Under the pieces are notes generated by a model. It was not told the origin of the DNA. It made no database searches and saw only the letters and a program-made list of their open reading frames with translations. This document shows positions 1-4,556 of a stretch of DNA of 6,890 nt, one piece after another. Each line of letters begins with the position of its first letter. The stretch's first letter is position 1. The DNA is from JALSHZ01 sp964614535 (lineage in GTDB: Bacteria; Pseudomonadota; Gammaproteobacteria; UWMA-0217), in the NCBI GenBank assembly GCA_964614535.1, contig CAZTOZ010000033.1, forward strand, positions 1 to 6,890, in the 5' to 3' direction. Position numbers and translations under genes: made by a program.

Positions 1-12
1 CTGTTCACTTCT

Positions 13-24
13 TGTTAAAGAACA
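13..24 (-). promoter_or_regulatory. rRNA-leader boxA antitermination element
   Basis: Read on the minus strand this is TGTTCTTTAACA, one base from the boxA element TGCTCTTTAACA found in ribosomal RNA leaders and spacers of gammaproteobacteria. In known systems the boxA RNA binds NusB-NusE and lets RNA polymerase pass Rho-dependent terminators. It lies about 25-35 bases downstream of the predicted P2 start, matching the usual order promoter - boxB-like hairpin - boxA - 16S. The 16S gene itself would be left of base 1 and is not visible. Confidence 0.8.
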
Positions 25-46
25 CCCCAAAACTTCTCTTCGGGGG
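25..46 (-). promoter_or_regulatory. possible boxB-like hairpin before boxA
   Basis: On the minus strand CCCC (43-46) can pair with GGGG (25-28) around a purine-rich loop, immediately upstream of boxA. rRNA leaders usually carry a boxB stem-loop here. The stem is only four G-C pairs, so position is the main support. Confidence 0.35.
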
Positions 47-54
47 AACGGTCC

Positions 55-83
55 ATTATGCGACTCAGAAACCCGTTTATCAA
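55..83 (-). promoter_or_regulatory. rRNA operon promoter P2
   Basis: Minus-strand -35 TTGATA (78-83) and -10 CATAAT (55-60), each five of six consensus bases, are separated by exactly 17 bases. The predicted start is near base 48. It lies about 109 bases downstream of P1, comparable to the tandem P1/P2 layout of enterobacterial rrn operons, and just upstream of boxA. In E. coli P2 is the weaker, less growth-rate-controlled promoter; that role is assumed here. Confidence 0.72.
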
Positions 84-163
84 GCCCAAATCGCTCCAGT
101 CCCTTACTCAAATCCACCCCTTCTCCAGGCATCAATCCCAGTCCCGGGGCAGCGAGGTCGCGT

Positions 164-191
164 ATTATAGACCCATAAACAATACTGTCAA
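164..191 (-). promoter_or_regulatory. rRNA operon promoter P1 (consensus sigma70)
   Basis: Minus-strand -35 TTGACA (186-191) and -10 TATAAT (164-169) are both perfect consensus with a 16-base spacer, the short spacing typical of rrn P1 promoters. A GC-rich discriminator (ACGCGACC) follows the -10, the feature that makes rrn P1 promoters sensitive to ppGpp/DksA. Upstream of the -35 an AT-rich stretch (about 198-208, minus strand GATATTTTTCC) could act as an UP element for the alpha subunit. The predicted start is near base 157. No protein gene begins downstream within the window; boxA and P2 point to an rRNA operon. Confidence 0.82.
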
Positions 192-229
192 CACACCATA
201 GGAAAAATATCTCCCATACCAGAAACTAG

Positions 230-247
230 GTCCTCTAGAGAGAGGAC
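230..247. repeat. inverted repeat upstream of the rrn P1 promoter
   Basis: GTCCTCT (230-236) and AGAGGAC (241-247) form a perfect 7-bp inverted repeat with a 4-base spacer. It sits between the porin terminator and P1, about 40 bases upstream of the P1 -35. No U-run follows on either strand, so it is not an obvious terminator. It could be a regulator-binding site or a transcript hairpin; nothing in the sequence decides. Confidence 0.5.
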
Positions 248-275
248 AGTCTTTCCATAGACACAAAGACCACTC

Positions 276-303
276 AAAAAAAGAGGCGGCCAAAGGCCGC
301 CTC
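276..303 (-). terminator. intrinsic terminator of the porin gene
   Basis: On the minus strand a perfect 9-bp GC-rich stem (GAGGCGGCC, loop TTT, GGCCGCCTC; 283-303) is followed by seven T (276-282). It begins about 30 bases past the porin stop codon. It should insulate the rRNA operon control region from porin transcription. Confidence 0.93.
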
Positions 304-332
304 CACTGCAGATCAACACAGCGAAAGAAGGT

Positions 333-1301
333 TTAGAACTTCACGCGAAGCCCCGCACCAACCAACGTTGCATCGTCATTGCCACCGTCAGTCTCGTTCT
401 TGGTTACACCAGCGTGCAGCACAACCGACTTGGAGAAAGCGTGCTTCACACCAAGGGCGGCGTAAGTCTTGTCGCTGCCGGTATCCGGCTGCGTCACACC
501 ATAAGCGAGTGCAAAAGTATTGCTTCCCGCCTTGAAGGTGCCCACACCGTAGATCACGTCAGCATCACCAATACCATCGTCCAGCTGCTCATACTGCACT
601 GCAACGGACATGGGGCCCGAACCGTACTTCACACCAACCTTAACGGCGCTTGCATTGTCGGCGCCACCACCCATCTCGCTCACATCGATATAGCCCAAAG
701 CAAGCTCGACAGGCCCTACTGGGACGTTGACCGAAGCGGTGGTTGCGTGATTGCCGTAGGTCTCAGCACCATTCGGCGCCTCATCCAACGCGACTCCGAC
801 CGCAACCTTGGCCGGACCGAACTTGTTGACATATGCCAGCACATTACCCACATAGCCGTTGTGCAGCGCAGACATACCGTTGCTGGCCCGCGCCTGCATG
901 AAAGTACCCAGGAACGGATCCCATTTAACGGTCGAGGACTTATACGGCGTGGAGAGGCGACCAAACAGAACGGTACCAAACCCACCGCTCAAGCCGATGT
1001 AGGCGTCACGAGTTCCCACCGAGCTGAAGTTGTCCCCGAACTTGGGATTGAAATTCAGCTTGTACAGCCCCTTCAGGCCGTTACCCAGGTCATGAGCGCC
1101 CTTGACGAAGAAAGCGCTGGCATTACCCTTGTTTGCAGCCTTGCCTTCCCAACCATCGGTCATATACAGGCCCTCGACCACGCCATCACCCGTTGCATTG
1201 ACGAGCTCCGCCTGGAGCTGACCACCCAGAGTGGTATCAGCCATCGCAGCAGGTGCAACCATGGAAGCAGCAACTGCTGCAGCGATCATAGACTTTTTCA
1301 T
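333..1301 (-). CDS. outer-membrane porin (general Gram-negative porin)
   Basis: This predicted 322-residue beta-barrel porin would form a diffusion channel for small hydrophilic solutes in the outer membrane, probably as a trimer. The N-terminus is a clear signal peptide: Lys2-Lys3, an Ala-rich core, and cleavage after AMA (residue 21) giving a mature protein beginning DTTLGGQLQ. The segment RDAYIGLSGGFGTVLFGRL followed by STPYK matches the conserved region leading into constriction loop L3 of OmpC/Porin_4-type porins. The protein ends ...GLRVKF, with the terminal Phe needed for recognition by the Bam assembly machinery. The start at 1301 is preferred over an upstream ATG at 1391 because it begins the signal peptide directly and has a GGGAG ribosome-binding site 9 bases upstream; the longer version would overlap the promoter. 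It is monocistronic, with its own promoter and terminator. Substrate selectivity cannot be read from the sequence. Confidence 0.93.
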   Translation of the reverse strand: MKKSMIAAAVAASMVAPAAMADTTLGGQLQAELVNATGDGVVEGLYMTDGWEGKAANKGNASAFFVKGAHDLGNGLKGLYKLNFNPKFGDNFSSVGTRDAYIGLSGGFGTVLFGRLSTPYKSSTVKWDPFLGTFMQARASNGMSALHNGYVGNVLAYVNKFGPAKVAVGVALDEAPNGAETYGNHATTASVNVPVGPVELALGYIDVSEMGGGADNASAVKVGVKYGSGPMSVAVQYEQLDDGIGDADVIYGVGTFKAGSNTFALAYGVTQPDTGSDKTYAALGVKHAFSKSVVLHAGVTKNETDGGNDDATLVGAGLRVKF

Positions 1302-1359
1302 TTGCTTCAATCTCCCGATTTTATGGATAAATTTGAGAACCCCGTCTGGAGTTGTGGCA

Positions 1360-1388
1360 AATATAGTCCCACTGTGAGTATTTTGCAA
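1360..1388 (-). promoter_or_regulatory. porin promoter (sigma70-type)
   Basis: Minus-strand -35 TTGCAA (1383-1388) and -10 TATATT (1360-1365) are separated by 17 bases. The predicted start near 1353 gives a leader of about 52 bases before the porin ATG. The -35 lies inside the inverted repeat at 1380-1404, so a protein bound there would probably block or modulate initiation. Confidence 0.7.
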
Positions 1389-1404
1389 CACTTTTAAGCA
1401 AAAT
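1380..1404. promoter_or_regulatory. inverted repeat overlapping the porin -35 (candidate operator)
   Basis: ATTTTGC (1380-1386) and GCAAAAT (1398-1404) are perfect inverted 7-base arms with an 11-base spacer. This is the size of a site for a dimeric helix-turn-helix regulator, and it covers the -35 hexamer of the porin promoter. The regulator cannot be named from the sequence. Confidence 0.5.
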
Positions 1405-1415
1405 CAGGCGGCTGT

Positions 1416-1432
1416 GTTGCTTTTCAAGCAAC
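1416..1432. repeat. perfect inverted repeat in the porin upstream region
   Basis: GTTGCTT (1416-1422) and AAGCAAC (1426-1432) form a perfect 7-bp inverted repeat with a 3-base spacer, centred about 39 bases upstream of the porin -35. Its TTGC/GCAA arm core resembles the arms of the repeat at 1380-1404. A second operator or a hairpin is possible. Confidence 0.55.
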
Positions 1433-1443
1433 CACTTTATAAA

Positions 1444-1473
1444 GGTGTTGTATCTTTTTGATATACAGACACC
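1444..1473. repeat. long imperfect inverted repeat upstream of the porin promoter
   Basis: GGTGT-TGTAT (1444-1453) pairs with ATACA-G-ACACC (1463-1473). This gives ten base pairs with one bulged G (1468) and a 9-base AT-rich loop. It lies upstream of the porin promoter, so it would not be in the porin mRNA made from that promoter. It could be a regulator site or a structure in a readthrough transcript. Confidence 0.45.
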
Positions 1474-1666
1474 ACATGTTGCGGTCCGATGGGTTGAAAT
1501 ATCGATCAATCGCGCATTTTTTGCGACGAACTTCCCGGCAATACCTGCCGGCTGACAGCAGTGTGCGACGGGCATCTCCCTATCCGACAAGCCTGTTCGT
1601 TGCATAAAAACAACATTTATGGGAATGACTCACAACCAAAGGATTGCCCGTGGATGGCATTGGGGC
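1474..1666. other. intergenic stretch without a convincing gene
   Basis: This is the distal part of the 481-base gap between the porin and rhodanese genes. I see no credible coding region: the reading frames here have neither a recognisable product nor a good ribosome-binding site. One short hairpin (CCGGCA 1535-1540 with TGCCGG 1546-1551, loop of five) is visible, with no U-run beside it. An unrecognised small RNA cannot be excluded. Confidence 0.5.
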
Positions 1667-1698
1667 AAAAAAAAGCCTTTCCGTTCCCGGAAAGGCTT
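1667..1698 (-). terminator. intrinsic terminator downstream of the rhodanese gene
   Basis: On the minus strand AAGCCTTTCC, loop GGGAAC, GGAAAGGCTT (1673-1698) make a perfect 10-bp stem. The run of A on the plus strand from 1667 to 1674 gives eight U in the transcript. It lies about 85 bases past the rhodanese stop and closes the minus-strand block that starts at ycgL. Confidence 0.93.
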
Positions 1699-1782
1699 CG
1701 GTCGAACATTCGGCCTCGGAACCACCATTGGCCCGGTCAACTCATCGCAGACTCGTCGCCGGAGTGGCGTGAGAGGATCACA

Positions 1783-2487
1783 TCATGGCTCGATCGTCGT
1801 CAAGCCAAGGATTTGCCAGAGCTGCATGCCGCCACGATAGTAGAACAGCCGATCGGCGGGATACCCCAGATCGAGAAGAGCACGTATGGCTCGTGGCGAC
1901 TGGCCACACCAGGGGCCATTGCACCAGAGAATCAGCTTCTTGGCCTGGCTGAAGTCCCACTCGTCGGTCTTGAGATCTCCATCGAGGAACCCCCAACTCT
2001 CCAGCATCCGGGTGAAGCCGCCGGTTTCTCCCCGCTTGCGGACGCCCAGTTTGTGCAGCGCATCGGCCAGTGCCTGATCACCGGCCTCCCCCTCGAACAC
2101 AGTAAAGGGGATGTTGACCGATCCGGGGATGGTCCCTTTCTTGTACCACGACGGCAACCGGGCATCGATCAGCACACCGGTCCCCGTGACCACTTCGTTT
2201 TCCAGAAAGTCGAAGATATCGATCTCGGACACCGTGGCGACCGAGGGATCGACATACGTCGGCTGAATACAGAACGGAGGGCACTTACGAGACGTACGCG
2301 CAAAACTGCCGGTCACGGTGTGGGAGGTGTCCTGGATTCGCTGGATCTTCACGACCCGCCCATCATGCAAGGTCTCCACATAGTCCCGGTTCGCATCCAG
2401 CTTCACATCCAGAGCAAGCGCCACCTGCGACCCCATGATCAGGAGTCCACCCGCCAGCACGCTCAACATCTTCCCCAATCCCATCAT
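1783..2487 (-). CDS. periplasmic rhodanese-like sulfurtransferase with two cysteine pairs
   Basis: This is a predicted exported protein of 234 residues. A signal peptide (hydrophobic core about 8-24) ends in ALA, with cleavage after residue 25. A single rhodanese domain occupies the C-terminal half. It has LIDARLPSWYKKGTIPGSVNIP (about 106-127), the usual Asp-Ala-Arg and Gly-x-Ile-Pro-Gly-(Ala/Ser)-x-Asn-Ile-Pro signature, then the active loop LWCNGPWCGQSP (187-198), then YYRGGMQLW (216-224). Cys189 is the expected persulfide-forming residue; a second cysteine, Cys194, sits where many rhodaneses have Arg, Thr or Ser. Another pair, Cys69-Pro-Pro-Phe-Cys73, lies before the domain. The protein may move sulfane sulfur or act in disulfide exchange in the periplasm; the substrate is unknown. 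The start is one of two adjacent ATGs (2487 or 2484); GGAG just upstream suits either. Confidence 0.85.
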   Translation of the reverse strand: MMGLGKMLSVLAGGLLIMGSQVALALDVKLDANRDYVETLHDGRVVKIQRIQDTSHTVTGSFARTSRKCPPFCIQPTYVDPSVATVSEIDIFDFLENEVVTGTGVLIDARLPSWYKKGTIPGSVNIPFTVFEGEAGDQALADALHKLGVRKRGETGGFTRMLESWGFLDGDLKTDEWDFSQAKKLILWCNGPWCGQSPRAIRALLDLGYPADRLFYYRGGMQLWQILGLTTIEP

Positions 2488-2634
2488 GCTCTCCAATCCT
2501 CTCTGTTGCCTCCCAGGCCGGCGAACACCCCGTCCGGAGCCGCTCCGTGGCCAGGGTCTCACAGGCTTGCGCTTACGTTGGACACCGCTGGCGTGACACC
2601 ACCGGGCAAACCAACACGTTCACGAGCCACCGAC

Positions 2635-3054
2635 CTAATAACGCTGCAAATACTGCTGTTTGATCTGTTCACGGACATATGCGATCTCGGGCCTTGCCTG
2701 ATAGGCGGCGAACACCTTTTGCTTCTGCTCATCAGAAAGACGCTTGAAGAAGGCGTAGCTGCCGACATAACCCTGTTTGAGAAACCCCTCCAGCCCCGCC
2801 AGATCGAGCCCTGGCGGGATGTCGGCCTTTCCGGTCACTACCACCTGCCCGGCTGCGGCCGGCTCCGATCCGATCTTCACCTTTCCACTGTTACCGGTCG
2901 AAAGAGGATCCACCCGGACATCACCGGCGGCTTCCTGCAAGGCATCGAGATAGGCGTCCGCCCGGGCCATGGAGACAGCGGAACCGGCAGACCCCGCCCA
3001 CAACAACGGCGCAAGCAGCAAAGACAAGACTCTAGAGGATCCGGAAAACGGCAT
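2635..3054 (-). CDS. small exported protein of unknown function
   Basis: This is a 139-residue protein I cannot assign to a named family. Residues 1-31 look like a signal peptide: Arg8, then the hydrophobic LSLLLAPLLWAG, with likely cleavage after ARA before DAYLDALQ. There is no lipobox, and the protein has no cysteine. The mature part has an acidic segment (DAYLDALQEAAGDVRVD, 33-49), a Gly/Ala-rich middle, and a charged helical C-terminus with GYVGSYAFFKRLSDEQKQKVFAAYQ (95-119) and IAYVREQIKQQYLQ. The start at 3054 was chosen because it opens the signal peptide; upstream frame to 3222 has no plausible protein content. No good ribosome-binding site precedes it, and a GTG two codons earlier is also possible. 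It lies 147 bases before the exported rhodanese, which suggests a shared periplasmic role. Its second to sixth sense codons cover a 15-base match to a cloning polylinker. Confidence 0.68.
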   Translation of the reverse strand: MPFSGSSRVLSLLLAPLLWAGSAGSAVSMARADAYLDALQEAAGDVRVDPLSTGNSGKVKIGSEPAAAGQVVVTGKADIPPGLDLAGLEGFLKQGYVGSYAFFKRLSDEQKQKVFAAYQARPEIAYVREQIKQQYLQRY

Positions 3055-3123
3055 CCGCACTGACCCAGTTGGACATGATTCCAGTGACGCTACCCGCCGA
3101 CGCCGAGACTGCCAAGCGGCAAC

Positions 3124-3141
3124 GTGAACCAATGTGAACCA
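3124..3141. repeat. tandem direct repeat with 10-base period
   Basis: GTGAACCA occurs at 3124-3131 and again at 3134-3141, exactly one helical turn apart, about 70-85 bases upstream of the exported-protein gene. The spacing would put two copies on the same DNA face, as in some direct-repeat regulator sites. It may also be chance. Confidence 0.4.
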
Positions 3142-3179
3142 TGCAACCAGTGGGGAAACGGTTTTGCGAGGGAGTTCGA

Positions 3180-3205
3180 GGAAAACCGGGGTTGTGAGGT
3201 TTTCC
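3180..3205. repeat. inverted repeat between the sirB2-like and exported-protein genes
   Basis: GGAAAACC (3180-3187) and GGTTTTCC (3198-3205) form a perfect 8-bp inverted repeat with a 10-base loop. It begins about 36 bases after the sirB2-like stop codon on the minus strand. No T-run follows, so intrinsic termination is doubtful. It may attenuate readthrough, protect the upstream mRNA 3' end, or be an operator for the next gene. Confidence 0.5.
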
Positions 3206-3240
3206 CACGGGCCGCGCCCCATAGTCTCGAACGAACCGAG

Positions 3241-3612
3241 CTACAGCGGCAGCGGCGACTTATTGAGCGCGACCAGCACCATGTAAGCGAATATGGCGCA
3301 AGCCGCAATACCGTAGCCGAGACGCCTGCCATTGTCCGCGGACTTGAGCGCCCTGGCACCAAGATAGATATAGACCAGCAACGCAATCACTTTGGCCGCC
3401 AGCCAAGCCTGTTCCCAGGGATACTGGCCGGTGAACCAGGCCAGGTAGATGCCGCTGAACAACAGAACGGCGTCATTGACATGCGGCAGTACCTTCACAG
3501 GCCTCCGGTCCGCCCAGGACGATCCCGTCAATCGCCACAGCAGCCGCAATAGAAAGCCGGCGATGGACAGCCCGATGGTAGTGAGGTGGATGTGCTTGGC
3601 GATCATATACAT
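3241..3612 (-). CDS. SirB2-family integral membrane protein
   Basis: This 123-residue protein has four predicted transmembrane helices (about 8-27, 46-62, 68-88 and 96-116) and short loops. It fits the SirB2 family of small inner-membrane proteins by its length, four-helix layout and the pattern KHIHLTTIGLSIAGFLLR (6-23) followed by LPHVNDAVLLFSGI (42-55), with His7, His9 and His44 in conserved positions. SirB was named for an effect on Salmonella invasion gene expression; the biochemical role is unknown. The ATG at 3612 shares its A with the last base of the upstream ycgL-like stop (TGATG), so the two are translationally coupled. GGAG lies 10 bases upstream. A second in-frame ATG at 3606 is possible. 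Confidence 0.85.
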   Translation of the reverse strand: MYMIAKHIHLTTIGLSIAGFLLRLLWRLTGSSWADRRPVKVLPHVNDAVLLFSGIYLAWFTGQYPWEQAWLAAKVIALLVYIYLGARALKSADNGRRLGYGIAACAIFAYMVLVALNKSPLPL

Positions 3613-3857
3613 CAGAAGGGTTCTCCGCTGGGGGTGGCCATTTGCAGATGGAAACCGCGCGTTTCAAGGTTTCGCAATACCTCCACCGCCTCTTCCTGCG
3701 CCAGTCTCCGCTCGGATGTCAACTCGAAGTCGAAACAGAATTCGGGCGGGCCGAACACCCTCATCAACTCGGCCGGCACAGCGTCGAAGTCATCCTTCTG
3801 CGCGAGATAGAGATAGGCGTCAGCCTTGCGCGGGCTGCGATAGATATAGCACTGCAT
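3612..3857 (-). CDS. ycgL: YcgL domain protein
   Basis: This is a small cytosolic protein of 81 residues. The opening MQCYIYRSPRKADAYLYLAQKDDFDAVPAELMRVFG and the following PPEFCFDFELTSERRLAQEEAVEVLRNLETRGFHLQM match the YcgL family (formerly DUF709) along its whole length. Family members are about 80-110 residues. E. coli YcgL has a known fold but no established biochemical function. The frame is open upstream to an ATG at 4049, but homology begins at 3857, which is taken as the start. No clear Shine-Dalgarno precedes it, so translation may be weak or the transcript nearly leaderless. It is the first gene of the minus-strand block, overlaps the sirB2-like gene by one base, and is divergent from the Sel1 gene. 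I see no confident promoter for it between 3858 and 4013. Confidence 0.88.
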   Translation of the reverse strand: MQCYIYRSPRKADAYLYLAQKDDFDAVPAELMRVFGPPEFCFDFELTSERRLAQEEAVEVLRNLETRGFHLQMATPSGEPF

Positions 3858-3961
3858 GGTCGGATAAATTGACAGAAACCTCGGTGGCTGTACAGATAAT
3901 GGAGCGCGGCACGGGTTATCGAGGATCATTGCGGCATGCCCCCCTCGCCACGACAGGGGAA

Positions 3962-3998
3962 GGTTGCGACAACCTGCGCGACAGCCGATAGACTGTCG
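3962..3998. repeat. two small inverted repeats in the divergent ycgL/Sel1 intergenic region
   Basis: GGTTG (3962-3966) with CAACC (3970-3974), and CGACAG (3979-3984) with CTGTCG (3993-3998), are two adjacent perfect inverted repeats. The second overlaps the expected -35 region of the Sel1 promoter. They could be regulator sites for the divergent pair; each arm is short. Confidence 0.35.
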
Positions 3999-4006
3999 GG
4001 GCAGCA

Positions 4007-4024
4007 CTCTCTGTATAATGAGAG
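4007..4024 (+). promoter_or_regulatory. promoter -10 of the Sel1 gene inside an inverted repeat
   Basis: A perfect -10 hexamer TATAAT (4014-4019) lies about 36 bases before the chosen Sel1 start codon. The matching -35 is weak: GACTGT at 17-base spacing or TAGACT at 19, which suggests an activator or a weak promoter. CTCTC (4007-4011) and GAGAG (4020-4024) flank the -10 symmetrically, as an operator might. The predicted transcript start is near 4026. Confidence 0.55.
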
Positions 4025-4054
4025 CCCATCCCATTCCGCATGGAAACACGCCTT

Positions 4055-4507
4055 ATGTCTGACGAATCCTATATCACCGATATCGACCTTGCGAGCGGCA
4101 TGTCGGCCTTCGAATCACGCAACTTCGCCCAGGCCCTCAAACTGCTGAGCCCCTATGCCGAACAGGGCGAACCGGAAGCCCAGCACCGCATGGCGATCAT
4201 GTACCAAAACGGGCTTGGCGTGGTCTCCAGCCCGGAACTGGCGTTCCGCTGGATGAAAAAGGCGGCCGAACAGGGGCATGCGCTGGCCCAGCATGGCCTG
4301 GGCTTCATGTACATGGAGGGCGACTGCGCCGAGAAGGACATCGAGAAGGCCATCCACTGGTTCGAAAAGGCGGCTGAGCAGGGGTTGGCCGGCTCGGCCA
4401 CCACACTGGCGATGATCTACGAACAAGGCAACGGCGTGGAGAAAGACATCGAAAAAGCCAAGGCCTGGTATGCCAAGGCTGGCTTCGAAGACTATCCCGT
4501 CGGCTGA
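4055..4507 (+). CDS. Sel1-repeat (TPR-like) protein
   Basis: This is a 150-residue protein made almost wholly of helical repeats. Three Sel1 repeats of exactly 36 residues begin at Ala35, Ala71 and Ala107, each opening AEQG and ending in (W/F)-x-x-K-A or (W/Y)-x-x-K-A. A less regular TPR-like helix pair (about 15-34) precedes them. Such alpha/alpha solenoids mediate protein-protein contacts. There is no signal peptide or transmembrane segment, so it is probably cytosolic. The ATG at 4055 is preferred over the in-frame ATG at 4040, because GGAAA (4042-4046) lies 8 bases upstream and the promoter leaves only about 14 bases before 4040. It is followed after 49 bases, without a terminator, by the ATPase gene, so it may be an adaptor co-expressed with that system. 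Confidence 0.9.
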   Translation: MSDESYITDIDLASGMSAFESRNFAQALKLLSPYAEQGEPEAQHRMAIMYQNGLGVVSSPELAFRWMKKAAEQGHALAQHGLGFMYMEGDCAEKDIEKAIHWFEKAAEQGLAGSATTLAMIYEQGNGVEKDIEKAKAWYAKAGFEDYPVG

Positions 4508-4556
4508 TCCGGGCCGACACCGCCAACCGCTCCGCACAGAAGACGGATACAGCAGA

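Noticed and set aside
414..1397. 327-codon open frame on the plus strand
   Set aside because: It is antisense to the porin, with no ribosome-binding site and no recognisable domain; the porin on the other strand is unambiguous.
1535..1551. Hairpin as a terminator or small-RNA end
   Set aside because: The stem is only six base pairs and no U-run adjoins it on either strand, so it is noted only as part of the intergenic stretch.
1321..1605. 94-codon minus-strand frame upstream of the porin
   Set aside because: It overlaps the porin promoter and all three inverted repeats, has no plausible ribosome-binding site and gives a protein without recognisable features.
1561..3063. 500-codon open frame on the plus strand
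   Set aside because: It lies antisense to the rhodanese and exported-protein genes, both of which have signal peptides and recognisable or sensible composition. Its own translation is rich in His, Pro and Arg with no domain, as expected of a shadow frame in GC-rich DNA.
3055..3222. N-terminal extension of the exported protein to an ATG at 3222
   Set aside because: It would bury the signal peptide behind 56 residues of atypical sequence and covers the inverted and direct repeats.
3858..4049. N-terminal extension of the YcgL protein to an ATG at 4049
   Set aside because: The extra 64 residues are Cys/Arg/Pro-rich without family similarity and would run across the divergent Sel1 promoter; family similarity starts at 3857.
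4508..4556. Terminator or promoter between the Sel1 and ATPase genes
   Set aside because: No hairpin with a U-run and no -35/-10 pair is visible, so co-transcription is the simpler reading.
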